From Paraurantiacibacter namhicola (GTDB lineage Bacteria > Pseudomonadota > Alphaproteobacteria > Sphingomonadales > Sphingomonadaceae), in assembly GCF_001687545.1 (NCBI RefSeq), contig NZ_CP016545.1:496001-560000 (forward strand): a stretch of 64,000 nucleotides of DNA, written 5' to 3'. The position numbers and the translations under genes were made by a program. Below, one piece after another: positions 9,054-16,640 of this stretch (within the stretch, counting starts at the first letter, position 1; each line of letters begins with the position of its first letter). The notes below the pieces were generated by a model that saw nothing but the letters and a program-made list of their open reading frames with translations, searched no databases and was not told the DNA's origin.

Positions 9054-9152
9054 AAAGGTCGCGGCGAATGCCGGGAAGGACTACATCCTGTCACGATGGT
9101 GGTCTCTGAAAAGGGGCACCTGTCTTTCCCAAGCCTCGTCGCCGCGACCTTT
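9054..9152 (+). ncRNA. Y-RNA-like unit 1 (minimal, no tRNA-like arm)
   Basis: The ends pair perfectly over 14 bases (AAAGGTCGCGGCGA with TCGCCGCGACCTTT). Inside is the shared 5' block ATGCCGG..GGACTACATC and a second stem, GGGAAGGAC/GTCTTTCCC, with one G-U pair. ATGCC opposite AAGCC-TCG forms the internal loop between stems. The apical part of about 40 bases can form GGTG/CACC but has no T-loop. This long stem, conserved bulge and shorter stem is the architecture of Ro-binding Y RNAs. It starts 12 bases after the rsr stop codon. Confidence 0.8.
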
Positions 9153-9164
9153 GCATAGATTGAT

Positions 9165-9341
9165 TTTGGAAAGGGCCGGGGCAAATGCCGGTGGGACTAC
9201 ATCTCCGACATGAAAGGCCCGACGAGTAAAGCGCCCCATGGGAGCAATCCTGCGGGGAGATGCGGGTTCGAATCCCGCCGCTGGAACGTAGCTTAAGGGC
9301 CGATTGTCTCACCAACACTCGTTGCCCCGGCCTTTTCCAAA
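9165..9341 (+). ncRNA. Y-RNA-like unit 2 (long insert with T arm)
   Basis: The terminal stem is 20 bp (9165-9184 with 9322-9341, one G-U). The conserved ATGCCGG-(T)GGGACTACATC block follows, and the second stem GGTGGGAC/GTCTCACC keeps its pairing through changes relative to unit 1. The 177-base unit carries a perfect T arm, GCGGG-TTCGAAT-CCCGC (9262-9278), and GGCCC/GGGCC pairing around the insert. A partial GTAGCTTA D-arm remnant follows the T arm. The tRNA-like elements are again in permuted order but less complete than in unit 3. Confidence 0.8.
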
Positions 9342-9480
9342 TTCACGGCGAATGCCGGAAGGACTACATCGACTTGTAATCGCCAGGTCGCGGGTTCGAA
9401 TCCCGCCAGGTCCACCAATTATGGGCCTGTAGCTCAGCGGATAGAGCAGGAACGTCTTTCCAGAACCTCGTCGCCGTGAA
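9342..9480 (+). ncRNA. Y-RNA-like unit 3 with complete circularly permuted tRNA mimic
   Basis: The terminal stem is TTCACGGCGA/TCGCCGTGAA and the second stem GGAAGGAC/GTCTTTCC. Between them lie, in order: a CTTGTAA loop closed by CGA/TCG (anticodon-arm-like), the T arm GCGGG-TTCGAAT-CCCGC (9390-9406), acceptor 3' strand CAGGTCC plus ACCA (9407-9417), a five-base loop, acceptor 5' strand GGGCCTG (9423-9429), TA, and the D arm GCTC-AGCGGATA-GAGC (9432-9447). The acceptor strands pair over seven positions with one G-U. The Y stem therefore replaces the anticodon-arm attachment, as expected for YrlA-type tRNA mimics. Confidence 0.88.
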
Positions 9481-9494
9481 CCTGAATACAAATC

Positions 9495-9594
9495 GCTGGC
9501 GAATGCCGGTCGGGACTACATCGGTAACCAGGCGGTTCGAACCCGCCCCTGCATGGCAACATGCGGAGAAGTCTCGCCAAAACTCGTCGCCAGC
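9495..9594 (+). ncRNA. Y-RNA-like unit 4 (T arm plus capped stem, no D arm)
   Basis: The terminal stem is GCTGGCGA/TCGCCAGC. The conserved GAATGCCGG..GGGACTACATC block follows, and the second stem GG(T)CGGGAC/GTCTCGCC has one bulged T and one G-U. The insert has a T arm GGCGG-TTCGAAC-CCGCC. It also has an acceptor-like stem, CC(T)GCATG/CATGCGG, capped by a GCAA tetraloop, with the D arm absent. The unit ends 29 bases before the rtcB start, so it must be processed from, or sit in, the leader of rtcB. Confidence 0.8.
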
Positions 9595-9623
9595 ACCTAT
9601 CAAGAAGCATGGAGGAGGTCGCG

Positions 9624-10850
9624 ATGACCCAGACGACGTATGAATATCAGGACGTGGAAGGCGGGTCGCCGATCAAGATGTGGACCCGCGGCGTTCCCGT
9701 TGACGACAAGGCGCGGGAGCAGCTGACCAAGGCGGCGAAGATGCCGTTCATCTTCAAGCATGTTGCGGCCATGCCCGACGTGCATGTCGGGATCGGCGCG
9801 ACCGTGGGCTCGGTGATCCCGACCAAGGGCGCGGTAATCCCGGCGGCTGTGGGCGTGGACATCGGCTGCGGCATGATGGCGGCGCGGACCTCGCTGATGG
9901 CGAGCGACCTGCCGGACAATCTTGCCGGCATCCGCTCGGCAATCGAAGCCGCCGTACCGCATGGCCGGACAGCCGGCCGCGGCAAGCGCGACAAGGGTTC
10001 GTGGGGCGATCCGCCCCCGGCCGTGGTCGACGCCTGGGTGAAGCTCGCCGAGCGGTTCGGGCGGATCGTCGCCAAGTACCCGCGGCTCAAGAACACGAAC
10101 AACCTCGTGCATCTGGGGACACTGGGAACCGGCAACCACTTCATCGAGCTGTGCCTCGATACCGAGCAGCGGGTGTGGGTCATGCTCCACTCGGGCTCGC
10201 GCGGGGTGGGCAATGCCATCGGCACGTTCTTCATCGAACTGGCCAAGCAGGACATGCGCAAGTGGCATATCAACCTGCCTGACCAGGACCTCGCCTATTT
10301 CCCCGAAGGGACCGATCATTTCGACGATTATGTCGAAGCCGTCGAATGGGCGCAGGACTTTGCGGCGCTCAACCGGCGCGTGATGATGACGCATGTGCTC
10401 GATGCGCTGCGAGGCCAGATCGCCAAGCCTTTCGAGGCGGACTGCGAAGCGGTGAACTGCCATCACAACTATGTGACGCGGGAAAACCACTTCGGCGAAA
10501 ACGTGCTCGTCACCCGGAAGGGTGCGGTGCGGGCGGCGAAGGGTACGATGGGCATCATCCCCGGATCGATGGGGGCGAAGAGCTTCATCGTGCGCGGGCT
10601 GGGCAATGCCGAGAGCTTCGACAGCTGCTCGCACGGCGCGGGGCGCGTAATGTCCCGGACCCAGGCGAAGAAGCTGGTGACGCTCGACGAGCATGTTGCC
10701 GATACCGCCGGTGTCGAATGCCGCAAGGACGAGGGCGTGATCGATGAAACGCCCAAGGCCTACAAGCCGATCGAAGCCGTGATGGCCGCGCAGGCCGATC
10801 TGGTGGAGATCGTCCATACCTTGAAACAGGTGGTGTGCGTGAAGGGTTAG
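9624..10850 (+). CDS. rtcB: RtcB, RNA-splicing ligase (3'-phosphate/5'-OH)
   Basis: This 408-residue protein equals the usual length. Metal and catalytic residues are in place: D79 and C82 in GVDIGCGM, H172 in GTGNHF, H189 in HSGSRG, H281 in NCHHNY, and the guanylylated histidine H337 in SCSHGAGR, the same number as in E. coli. It joins 2',3'-cyclic phosphate or 3'-phosphate RNA ends to 5'-OH ends using GTP and Mn2+. The ATG at 9624 was chosen because GGAGG lies six to ten bases upstream; 21 earlier in-frame codons read through Y-RNA unit 4 and are rejected. Confidence 0.96.
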   Translation: MTQTTYEYQDVEGGSPIKMWTRGVPVDDKAREQLTKAAKMPFIFKHVAAMPDVHVGIGATVGSVIPTKGAVIPAAVGVDIGCGMMAARTSLMASDLPDNLAGIRSAIEAAVPHGRTAGRGKRDKGSWGDPPPAVVDAWVKLAERFGRIVAKYPRLKNTNNLVHLGTLGTGNHFIELCLDTEQRVWVMLHSGSRGVGNAIGTFFIELAKQDMRKWHINLPDQDLAYFPEGTDHFDDYVEAVEWAQDFAALNRRVMMTHVLDALRGQIAKPFEADCEAVNCHHNYVTRENHFGENVLVTRKGAVRAAKGTMGIIPGSMGAKSFIVRGLGNAESFDSCSHGAGRVMSRTQAKKLVTLDEHVADTAGVECRKDEGVIDETPKAYKPIEAVMAAQADLVEIVHTLKQVVCVKG

Positions 10851-10880
10851 CGCCCTTCACGCCGCTACTGGGAGGTCGCC

Positions 10881-11303
10881 ATGAAAGGTAAATTTCATTG
10901 TCAGGGCTGTGACCGTGCCCTGACCGGTGAAATCACCGTTCAATCGCTAAAGGATCCGAGCGTTCAGACCGCCTGTTTGATCGATCAGCGGCCTGTCTGC
11001 GCGAAGGGAAGCGGTTTCAAATCTTACGAACCGCTCCTGCGTTCGCATGACCCGATCAGGCCGGCCGCTTTGGAATTTGTGCCGCAGTATTGGCTCAATC
11101 CAGAAGATTTCGAGGCGACGGGTAAAGTTACCCGCAAGCGTGGCCGCACAAACGGTTGTTGCGGATTGGATGGCTGCGACGGTCCCAACATCGAATGCCG
11201 AGAGTGCGGAACCGAAATTGGGACCAAGCAGTCCGATTGTTGGACGCCGCTCATATTCGTTCCAGACCCGGACAACACCGAATTCCGAAAGACTGAAACA
11301 TGA
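10881..11303 (+). CDS. Unrecognised cysteine-rich protein between rtcB and rtcA
   Basis: This 140-residue protein starts at 10881 after GGGAGGTCGCC, an SD nearly identical to that of rtcB. It has a CxxC at the N-terminus (C7, C10 in HCQGC), single cysteines near 32 and 41, then CCGLDGC and CREC clusters, which is a likely zinc-ribbon layout. It is soluble, with no signal peptide or membrane helix. I do not recognise the family. Its stop overlaps the rtcA ATG (ATGA), so it is translationally coupled to rtcA and probably acts with the RNA repair enzymes, for example in RNA or end recognition (inference). Confidence 0.8.
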   Translation: MKGKFHCQGCDRALTGEITVQSLKDPSVQTACLIDQRPVCAKGSGFKSYEPLLRSHDPIRPAALEFVPQYWLNPEDFEATGKVTRKRGRTNGCCGLDGCDGPNIECRECGTEIGTKQSDCWTPLIFVPDPDNTEFRKTET

Positions 11304-12316
11304 TCACAATTGACGGCTCCGACGGCGAAGGTGGCGGGCAGGTCTTGCGGAATTCCGCAGCCCTGTCGCTGCTGACCGGCGAGCCCTTCACCATCCAGAA
11401 CATTCGCGGTGGGCGGGCCAAGCCCGGCATGATGCGCCAGCACGTCACCTCGCTGGAGGCCGCTTGTGCCATTGGCGGGGCCGAATGCAGCGGGCTGATG
11501 GTCGGTTCTCGCGAGCTGACGTTTCGCCCGGGCCGCGTCATACCCGGAGAATACAGCTTCGCCGTCGGAACGGCGGGAAGCACGGGGCTGGTCTTGCAGG
11601 CCATCCTGGTGCCGCTGATGATGGCCGATGCGCCCTCCAGGATCATGATCGAGGGCGGCACCCATGCAATGGCTGCTCCGCCCTTCGAATTCCTTCAGAA
11701 GACGCTGCTGCCGGTTCTGGAGCGGCTGGGGCCGACACTCTCCATCACCCTCGAGCGCCATGGATTCTACCCGCGCGGCGGGGGCCGCATCGTGGTGGAC
11801 ATCGAGCCCTCGGCACTCCGTACGATCCAGTGCACGCAGCGCGGCGCCTTCCTCGGCGGGAAGGCGGAGGTGCTGCTTGCCGGTATCCCCTTCGATATTG
11901 CCGATCGCGAGTTGACGGCGGCGCGCAAGGTGCTGTCCGAATGGCCGGAAGAAGCCTTCGCGCCGGCCCTGCTGCCCGCGGATTGCGGGCCGGGCAACGC
12001 GTTGTTGCTGGAAGCCTCGTTCGAACATGTGACCGAGGTGGTGTCTGGTTTCGGGAAGCTTGGAGTTCCTGCAGAACGCCTGGCCAAGACGGCGGCAAAG
12101 CGCATGGCGGGCTACCTCGCCTCACAGGCGTTTGCCGGGCCATACCTGCAGGATCAGTTGTTACTGCCGTTTGCCATGGCTGGCGGCGGGGCTTTCACGA
12201 CCGTCAAGCTCAGCCAGCACAGCCGCACGGCGATGGCGCTGATCGAGCGGTTTACAGGACGAGGCTTCCGGGTCTCGGATACGGAGGATGGGGCACATCA
12301 GATAGAGGTGTGCTGA
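11300..12316 (+). CDS. rtcA: RtcA, RNA 3'-terminal phosphate cyclase
   Basis: This 338-residue protein begins MITIDGSDGEGGGQVLRNSAAL, the family's N-terminal signature. It has the RGGRAKPGMM block and ends with VKLSQHSRTAMALIERFTG, which contains the adenylylated histidine (H307). RtcA converts RNA 3'-phosphates to 2',3'-cyclic phosphates through an AMP intermediate, giving ends that RtcB can use. The length is normal. The start overlaps the preceding cysteine-rich ORF by four bases. Confidence 0.96.
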   Translation: MITIDGSDGEGGGQVLRNSAALSLLTGEPFTIQNIRGGRAKPGMMRQHVTSLEAACAIGGAECSGLMVGSRELTFRPGRVIPGEYSFAVGTAGSTGLVLQAILVPLMMADAPSRIMIEGGTHAMAAPPFEFLQKTLLPVLERLGPTLSITLERHGFYPRGGGRIVVDIEPSALRTIQCTQRGAFLGGKAEVLLAGIPFDIADRELTAARKVLSEWPEEAFAPALLPADCGPGNALLLEASFEHVTEVVSGFGKLGVPAERLAKTAAKRMAGYLASQAFAGPYLQDQLLLPFAMAGGGAFTTVKLSQHSRTAMALIERFTGRGFRVSDTEDGAHQIEVC

Positions 12317-12417
12317 TCGGCGCTGCCTAACCTCGCGCGTGTGTCCCATCCCGCCCGGCGCTTGGAACTGTTTCGGGCAATGCGTATATAGTGCCGATTA
12401 CTGGATTGGAGGGCGCC

Positions 12418-13347
12418 ATGGCTGATGACCGGAATTTGCAGATTGCCGCGCAGCAGGTCCGGCAGGCGCTGTCTGACAAGGGCCAGCGCCCATCCATCGC
12501 GGGGTTCTTCGACGAGGCGACCAACACGGTTTCCTATGTCGTGCACGATCCGGCCAGCGGCGAGGCGGCCATCATCGATTCCGTGCTGGATTTCGAGGCC
12601 GCGTCCGGGCGCACGTCGAATGGATCTGCCGACCGGATCGTTGAATATGTCACCTCGAACGACCTGCAGGTCGCCTGGCTGATCGAGACCCATGCCCATG
12701 CCGATCACATCTCGGCCGCGCCCTATTTGCAGGAAAAGCTGGGCGGGAAGCTGGCCATCGGGCGCGGGATCATCCGCGTGCAGGAGGTCTTCGGGAAGCT
12801 GTTCAACGCGGGCACCGATTTCGAGCGCGACGGGTCGCAGTTCGACCGGCTTTTCGATGACGGGGACCGGTTCCACATCGGCGAAATCGAGGCCACCGCG
12901 CTGCATGTGCCCGGCCACACGCCGGCCGACATGGCCTTCATCATCGGCGATGCAGCGTTTATCGGCGATACGATGTTCATGCCGGATTTCGGCACTGCGC
13001 GGGCGGATTTCCCGGGCGGCGATGCGGGCCAGCTCTTCCGCTCGATCCGGCGGCTTCTGGAACTGCCCGAGGAAACGCGCCTGTTCCTGTGCCACGATTA
13101 CAAGGCGCCGGGCCGCGACGAATATGCCTGGGAGACGAGTGTCGGCCAGCAACGCGCCCACAATGTCCATGTCAGGGATGGCGTGAGCGAGGAGGAATTT
13201 GTCGAAATGCGCACGACCCGCGACCGCAAGCTGGCGATGCCGGCCCTGATCATGCCGTCCGTCCAGGTGAATATCCGCGGCGGCCGCCTGCCGGAGCCGG
13301 AGGATAATGGCGTGAGCTACATCAAGATCCCGGTGAACGCGGTATGA
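12418..13347 (+). CDS. MBL-fold hydrolase, persulfide dioxygenase / Blh-like
   Basis: This 309-residue cytoplasmic protein has the metallo-beta-lactamase motif H92-A-H94-A-D96-H97 (THAHADH), a later histidine in HVPGHTPAD, the bridging Asp in IGDTMF and a terminal His in CHDYK. It resembles Blh/ETHE1-like persulfide dioxygenases, which oxidise glutathione persulfide with non-heme iron. The start ATG at 12418 has GGAGGG upstream. It overlaps the following YeeE/YedE gene by four bases. The pairing recalls BigR-regulated sulfide detoxification operons, but no bigR-like repressor is adjacent. Confidence 0.85.
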   Translation: MADDRNLQIAAQQVRQALSDKGQRPSIAGFFDEATNTVSYVVHDPASGEAAIIDSVLDFEAASGRTSNGSADRIVEYVTSNDLQVAWLIETHAHADHISAAPYLQEKLGGKLAIGRGIIRVQEVFGKLFNAGTDFERDGSQFDRLFDDGDRFHIGEIEATALHVPGHTPADMAFIIGDAAFIGDTMFMPDFGTARADFPGGDAGQLFRSIRRLLELPEETRLFLCHDYKAPGRDEYAWETSVGQQRAHNVHVRDGVSEEEFVEMRTTRDRKLAMPALIMPSVQVNIRGGRLPEPEDNGVSYIKIPVNAV

Positions 13348-13790
13348 TGCTGCCGGGCTTTCCCGACGCCGCCCCGCTCGACGGGCTGGCGGGCGGCGTG
13401 CTGATCGGCCTGGCCGCAGCGGTCATGCTGCTGGGACTGGGGCGGATCGCCGGCGTGTCTGGCATCGCGGCAAAGGCTGCAGGCCTTGGCGGCAGCGGAA
13501 TGGCGCGCGGTTCGGCGTGGATGTTCTTCATCGGCCTGCCGCTGGGCGCGCTGGCCGTGATGCTTGCCTCTGGCGGGCTGGAAGCGCGCTTTGCAAGCCC
13601 GCTCGTCCTGGCGATCGCGGGCCTGCTGGTGGGCGTGGGAACGCGGCTGGGAAGCGGTTGCACAAGTGGCCACGGCGTATGCGGGATGAGCCGCCTGTCG
13701 GGCCGCTCGATCGTGGCCACCGTGACCTTTATGGCCGCAGGGATTGCCACGGTGGCGATCATGAATGCCCTGGGCTGGGAGGTGCTGTGA
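13344..13790 (+). CDS. YeeE/YedE-family sulfur transport protein, half 1
   Basis: This 148-residue membrane protein has four predicted helices and the conserved cysteine segment [24 protein letters not shown], typical of the YeeE/YedE (DUF395) fold. Relatives import thiosulfate or related sulfur compounds using membrane cysteines. It is one half of a split transporter whose second half follows directly (overlap at 13790). Start and stop overlaps with both neighbours indicate one operon. Confidence 0.85.
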   Translation: MMLPGFPDAAPLDGLAGGVLIGLAAAVMLLGLGRIAGVSGIAAKAAGLGGSGMARGSAWMFFIGLPLGALAVMLASGGLEARFASPLVLAIAGLLVGVGTRLGSGCTSGHGVCGMSRLSGRSIVATVTFMAAGIATVAIMNALGWEVL

Positions 13791-14200
13791 TGCGCGCGAA
13801 TGTGACATCGCTCGTCTCGGGCACGCTGTTCGGCGCCGGCCTTGCGCTGGGCGGCATGACCAATCCCGCACGCGTGCGCGGCTTCCTGGACTTATTCGGC
13901 AATTGGGACCCCACGCTTGCCTTCGTCATGGGCGGCGCGCTGGTGGTGATGGCGATAGCCTGGCAAATCGTCCCGCGCATGGCGCGCCCGGTGATGGCGG
14001 AAACCTTCCAGCTGCCATCGAAATCGGACCTGACCCCGCGCCTGATCGGCGGGGCTGCGCTGTTCGGCGTGGGCTGGGGTGTGGCGGGCCTGTGCCCCGG
14101 GCCGGGCATTGCGGCACTGGTGATAGAGCCGGTGTCTGCCGCGATCTTCGTCGTGGCCATGCTGGCAGGCATGGCTCTGGTCCGGCTGACCGAAGGCTGA
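13790..14200 (+). CDS. YeeE/YedE-family sulfur transport protein, half 2 (DUF6691-like)
   Basis: This 136-residue membrane protein begins [34 protein letters not shown], with conserved GLALGGM and the later GVGWGVAGLCPGPGIAAL cysteine segment. The two motifs mirror those of the preceding protein, so the pair likely assembles into one pseudo-symmetric channel. The ATG overlaps the previous stop (TGATG). Confidence 0.85.
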   Translation: MRANVTSLVSGTLFGAGLALGGMTNPARVRGFLDLFGNWDPTLAFVMGGALVVMAIAWQIVPRMARPVMAETFQLPSKSDLTPRLIGGAALFGVGWGVAGLCPGPGIAALVIEPVSAAIFVVAMLAGMALVRLTEG

Positions 14201-14210
14201 GACCTTCCAA

Positions 14211-14244
14211 GAAAAAGGGGCGAGGCCCAAATAGGCCCCGCCCC
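14211..14244 (-). terminator. Rho-independent terminator of the S46 peptidase gene
   Basis: Read on the minus strand, GGGGCGGGGCC...GGCCTCGCCCC forms an 11-bp stem with one G-U pair and is followed by TTTTTC. On the plus strand the same position is an A-C mismatch and no T-run follows, so it acts mainly on the peptidase transcript. It separates two convergent genes. Confidence 0.8.
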
Positions 14245-14267
14245 GTGATTTCCGGCGATCGCGCGGC

Positions 14268-16439
14268 TTAGCGAACGATGTCCATCTCCTCGATCAGCGC
14301 ATCGGCGCCGTCGACCTTTTCCATCACCCACAGCATGTAGCGCGAATCCACGTGGATCGTGCGCGTGGTGCGGGGATCGAAGTCCCAGTCCGAATTGACG
14401 CTTTCGAACGTGCCGTCGAATAGCAGGCCAACCAGCTCGCCGCGGGAATTCAGCGTGGCGGAACCGCTGTTGCCGCCCGTGCTGTCCAGGTCGGTCAGGA
14501 AATTGACCGGCACAGTGCCGAGGCTGTCCAGCGCGTAATCGCCGTAATCGCCGGCCCGGATCCGGGCGAGCAGCTCGGGCGGGGCATTGAACGGATCGAC
14601 GCCGGTATCCTTGTCCACGATGCCTTCCAGCGTCGTGAAGGGCAGATAAGCCATCCCGTCACGCGGGCTGCCACCCATCACCTTGCCAAAGGTGATGCGC
14701 AGCGTGCTGTTGGCATCGGGATAGGTCAGCACACCGCTTTCGCGCTGCCACTGCGTGATCGCCTCCATATAGGCGGGGCGCAGGGCCAGGGCGCGGCCGG
14801 AGCGGATGTCGGACTGCTCCTCCAGCTCGCGGTCATAGGCGTACATGGCCACGGCAAGCTTGATGAAGGGGTCCTCGCTCGCTTCCAGCTCTTCTACGCT
14901 GGCACCCATCAGCGCGATGCGGGTCGCACCGTCGCCAAGGCTGGTTGCGGAATAGAAATTGTCGAGCAGGGCAGGCAGGTCCTCGGCCGTCGTTTCCGCC
15001 GTCAGGCCCAGCGCCGCATCGAACTGCGGCACGCGTTCTTCCATCGGCTGGGCGATGTAGCCGGTCAGGAACAGCAGCCACTCGGCGCGGTCGACCGCGG
15101 GATCGTAACGCCGGTCCAGCGCGGTCAGGCCCTGCTCGAAGAAGCGCATGTCGCGCTCCTGGTAACCGGGCGAGCGTTCCGCATCGGGCAGCATCCGCTC
15201 ATGCGCGAGGCGATAGAGCCGCCGTGCCGTGCCATACAGGGCGGGCCGGGTGGCGTTGTTGTACCAGAAGCCGGTGCGCGATGCCTGCGCGCTTTCTTCC
15301 GAAAGCTCCGACAGTTCGGCGATGGCCTCGCCATATCCGGCGCGGGAAGGATCGGCTGCGATCCATTCGCCCAGCGCAGCTTCGCGGGCACGGCGGCGGT
15401 CCACCAGGCCCACGCGGCGTGCGCCCTCGATCTGGCCGCGCAGGTTCTTGCTGTAATTGTTGAGGCCGGCGAGGCGGCTTTCATACTTCACGCGCGCATC
15501 GCTGCCTGCCGGGGCGGCTTCCTCGATCGTGGCGATCCACTCGTTCAGCAGGCCTTCGAAGACCGGGTAAGCCCAGCCGAAGGTGTTCTCCACTTCGGCC
15601 AGCGGGGCATAGCGGCTGGTGGAGCCAGGATAGCCGGCGGCCATCACGAAATCGCCATCTTCCAGTCCTGCTGCGCTCACTTTCAGGAAGTGATCGGGGC
15701 GGTAAGGGACGTTCTCTTCGCTGTAATCCGCAGCCGAGCCATCGGGCGCGACATAGGCGCGGTAGAAGGCGAAATCGCCGGTGTGGCGCGGCCACTGCCA
15801 ATTATCGATATCGCCGCCGTAATTGCCGATCGAATCCGACGGGGCATAGACCAGCCGCACGTCGCGCACTTCCAGGCTCTTGATCAGCTTGTACTGCGCG
15901 CCGCCATAGAAGCTGGCCACGCGGCAGCGGTAACCGGCGGTGACTTCGCACTGCGCGACGAGGTCCTTGCCGCGCTGTTCGACGGTCTCATACCGCGCCA
16001 GCGGCTCCAGCTGCTCCGTGCCGGCGCGCACTTCGCCGGTCACGTCCGTTACCTCGGTGGTGACATAGATGCGCGAGCCGGGGGCTGCGGGCAGTTCGGC
16101 GGACTTCTCTTTCGCCAGGAAGCCGTTCTCGAGGTAATTGTTCTCCGCGGTGGAATTGTACTGCACCGATCCGCGTGCGCAGTGGTGGTTCGTGACCACC
16201 AGGCCTTCAGGAGAGACGAAGCTGGCCGAACAGCCGCCCAGAGAGACGATCGCGCCCATCGGGAAGGCGGTCAGGTCGGCGAGCGATGCGGGGTCGAGTT
16301 CGAGCCCGGCCTCCTGCAGTTCGCTGGCGATTTCCTGCAGCTGGTCGGGCGTGAACATCCCTTCCTTGGCGGCGGCCGGCGTGGCGAGCATTGCGGCGCC
16401 CGCGAGCAGCGCGGCGGACAGATTGCGGATGGTTGTCAT
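14268..16439 (-). CDS. S46-family dipeptidyl-peptidase (DPP7-like), exported
   Basis: This 723-residue protein has a signal peptide (LSAALLAGAAMLATPAAA). The catalytic elements of family S46 are visible: His in TNHHC (about 85-86), the Asp region GDIDNWQWPRHTGDF, and Ser at about 658 in GGNSGSATLN. S46 enzymes are periplasmic and remove dipeptides from oligopeptides. In the specificity region it has LFDGTF, with Gly rather than Arg after Asp, which fits DPP7-like preference for hydrophobic P1 over DPP11-like acidic P1 (inference from the family). It is divergent from GH97. Confidence 0.9.
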   Translation of the reverse strand: MTTIRNLSAALLAGAAMLATPAAAKEGMFTPDQLQEIASELQEAGLELDPASLADLTAFPMGAIVSLGGCSASFVSPEGLVVTNHHCARGSVQYNSTAENNYLENGFLAKEKSAELPAAPGSRIYVTTEVTDVTGEVRAGTEQLEPLARYETVEQRGKDLVAQCEVTAGYRCRVASFYGGAQYKLIKSLEVRDVRLVYAPSDSIGNYGGDIDNWQWPRHTGDFAFYRAYVAPDGSAADYSEENVPYRPDHFLKVSAAGLEDGDFVMAAGYPGSTSRYAPLAEVENTFGWAYPVFEGLLNEWIATIEEAAPAGSDARVKYESRLAGLNNYSKNLRGQIEGARRVGLVDRRRAREAALGEWIAADPSRAGYGEAIAELSELSEESAQASRTGFWYNNATRPALYGTARRLYRLAHERMLPDAERSPGYQERDMRFFEQGLTALDRRYDPAVDRAEWLLFLTGYIAQPMEERVPQFDAALGLTAETTAEDLPALLDNFYSATSLGDGATRIALMGASVEELEASEDPFIKLAVAMYAYDRELEEQSDIRSGRALALRPAYMEAITQWQRESGVLTYPDANSTLRITFGKVMGGSPRDGMAYLPFTTLEGIVDKDTGVDPFNAPPELLARIRAGDYGDYALDSLGTVPVNFLTDLDSTGGNSGSATLNSRGELVGLLFDGTFESVNSDWDFDPRTTRTIHVDSRYMLWVMEKVDGADALIEEMDIVR

Positions 16440-16640
16440 GCGAAAAGGCCTCTCTTGTCTTGCATGGGCCGCCCGTGCGTGCGGGCTGCTTCATGGCTGT
16501 ATTGCGCTGCGGCTTAATGGCAGATGGTAGGCGGCGCAAACCAAATGCTCACGCCGCGCGCGGCCTCCATCACATTCGTATGCGGTAGTGTCATCGCCTG
16601 CCTGCTCTGCCATCCCTGATGACGGAGCAGGAGAGACAGT

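Noticed and set aside
9165-9480. tRNA-like T arms, D arm and CCA that could be called as tRNA genes
   Set aside because: The elements are in permuted order inside longer paired stems shared with neighbouring units, and no contiguous cloverleaf can be drawn in normal 5'-3' order.
9561-9623. N-terminal extension of rtcB from the first open ATG
   Set aside because: It reads through the 3' half of Y-RNA unit 4, and the strong GGAGG serves the ATG at 9624.
15201-16517. 438-codon plus-strand frame over the S46 peptidase
   Set aside because: The minus strand has the signal peptide, NHHC and GNSGS motifs; the plus frame is an antisense artefact.
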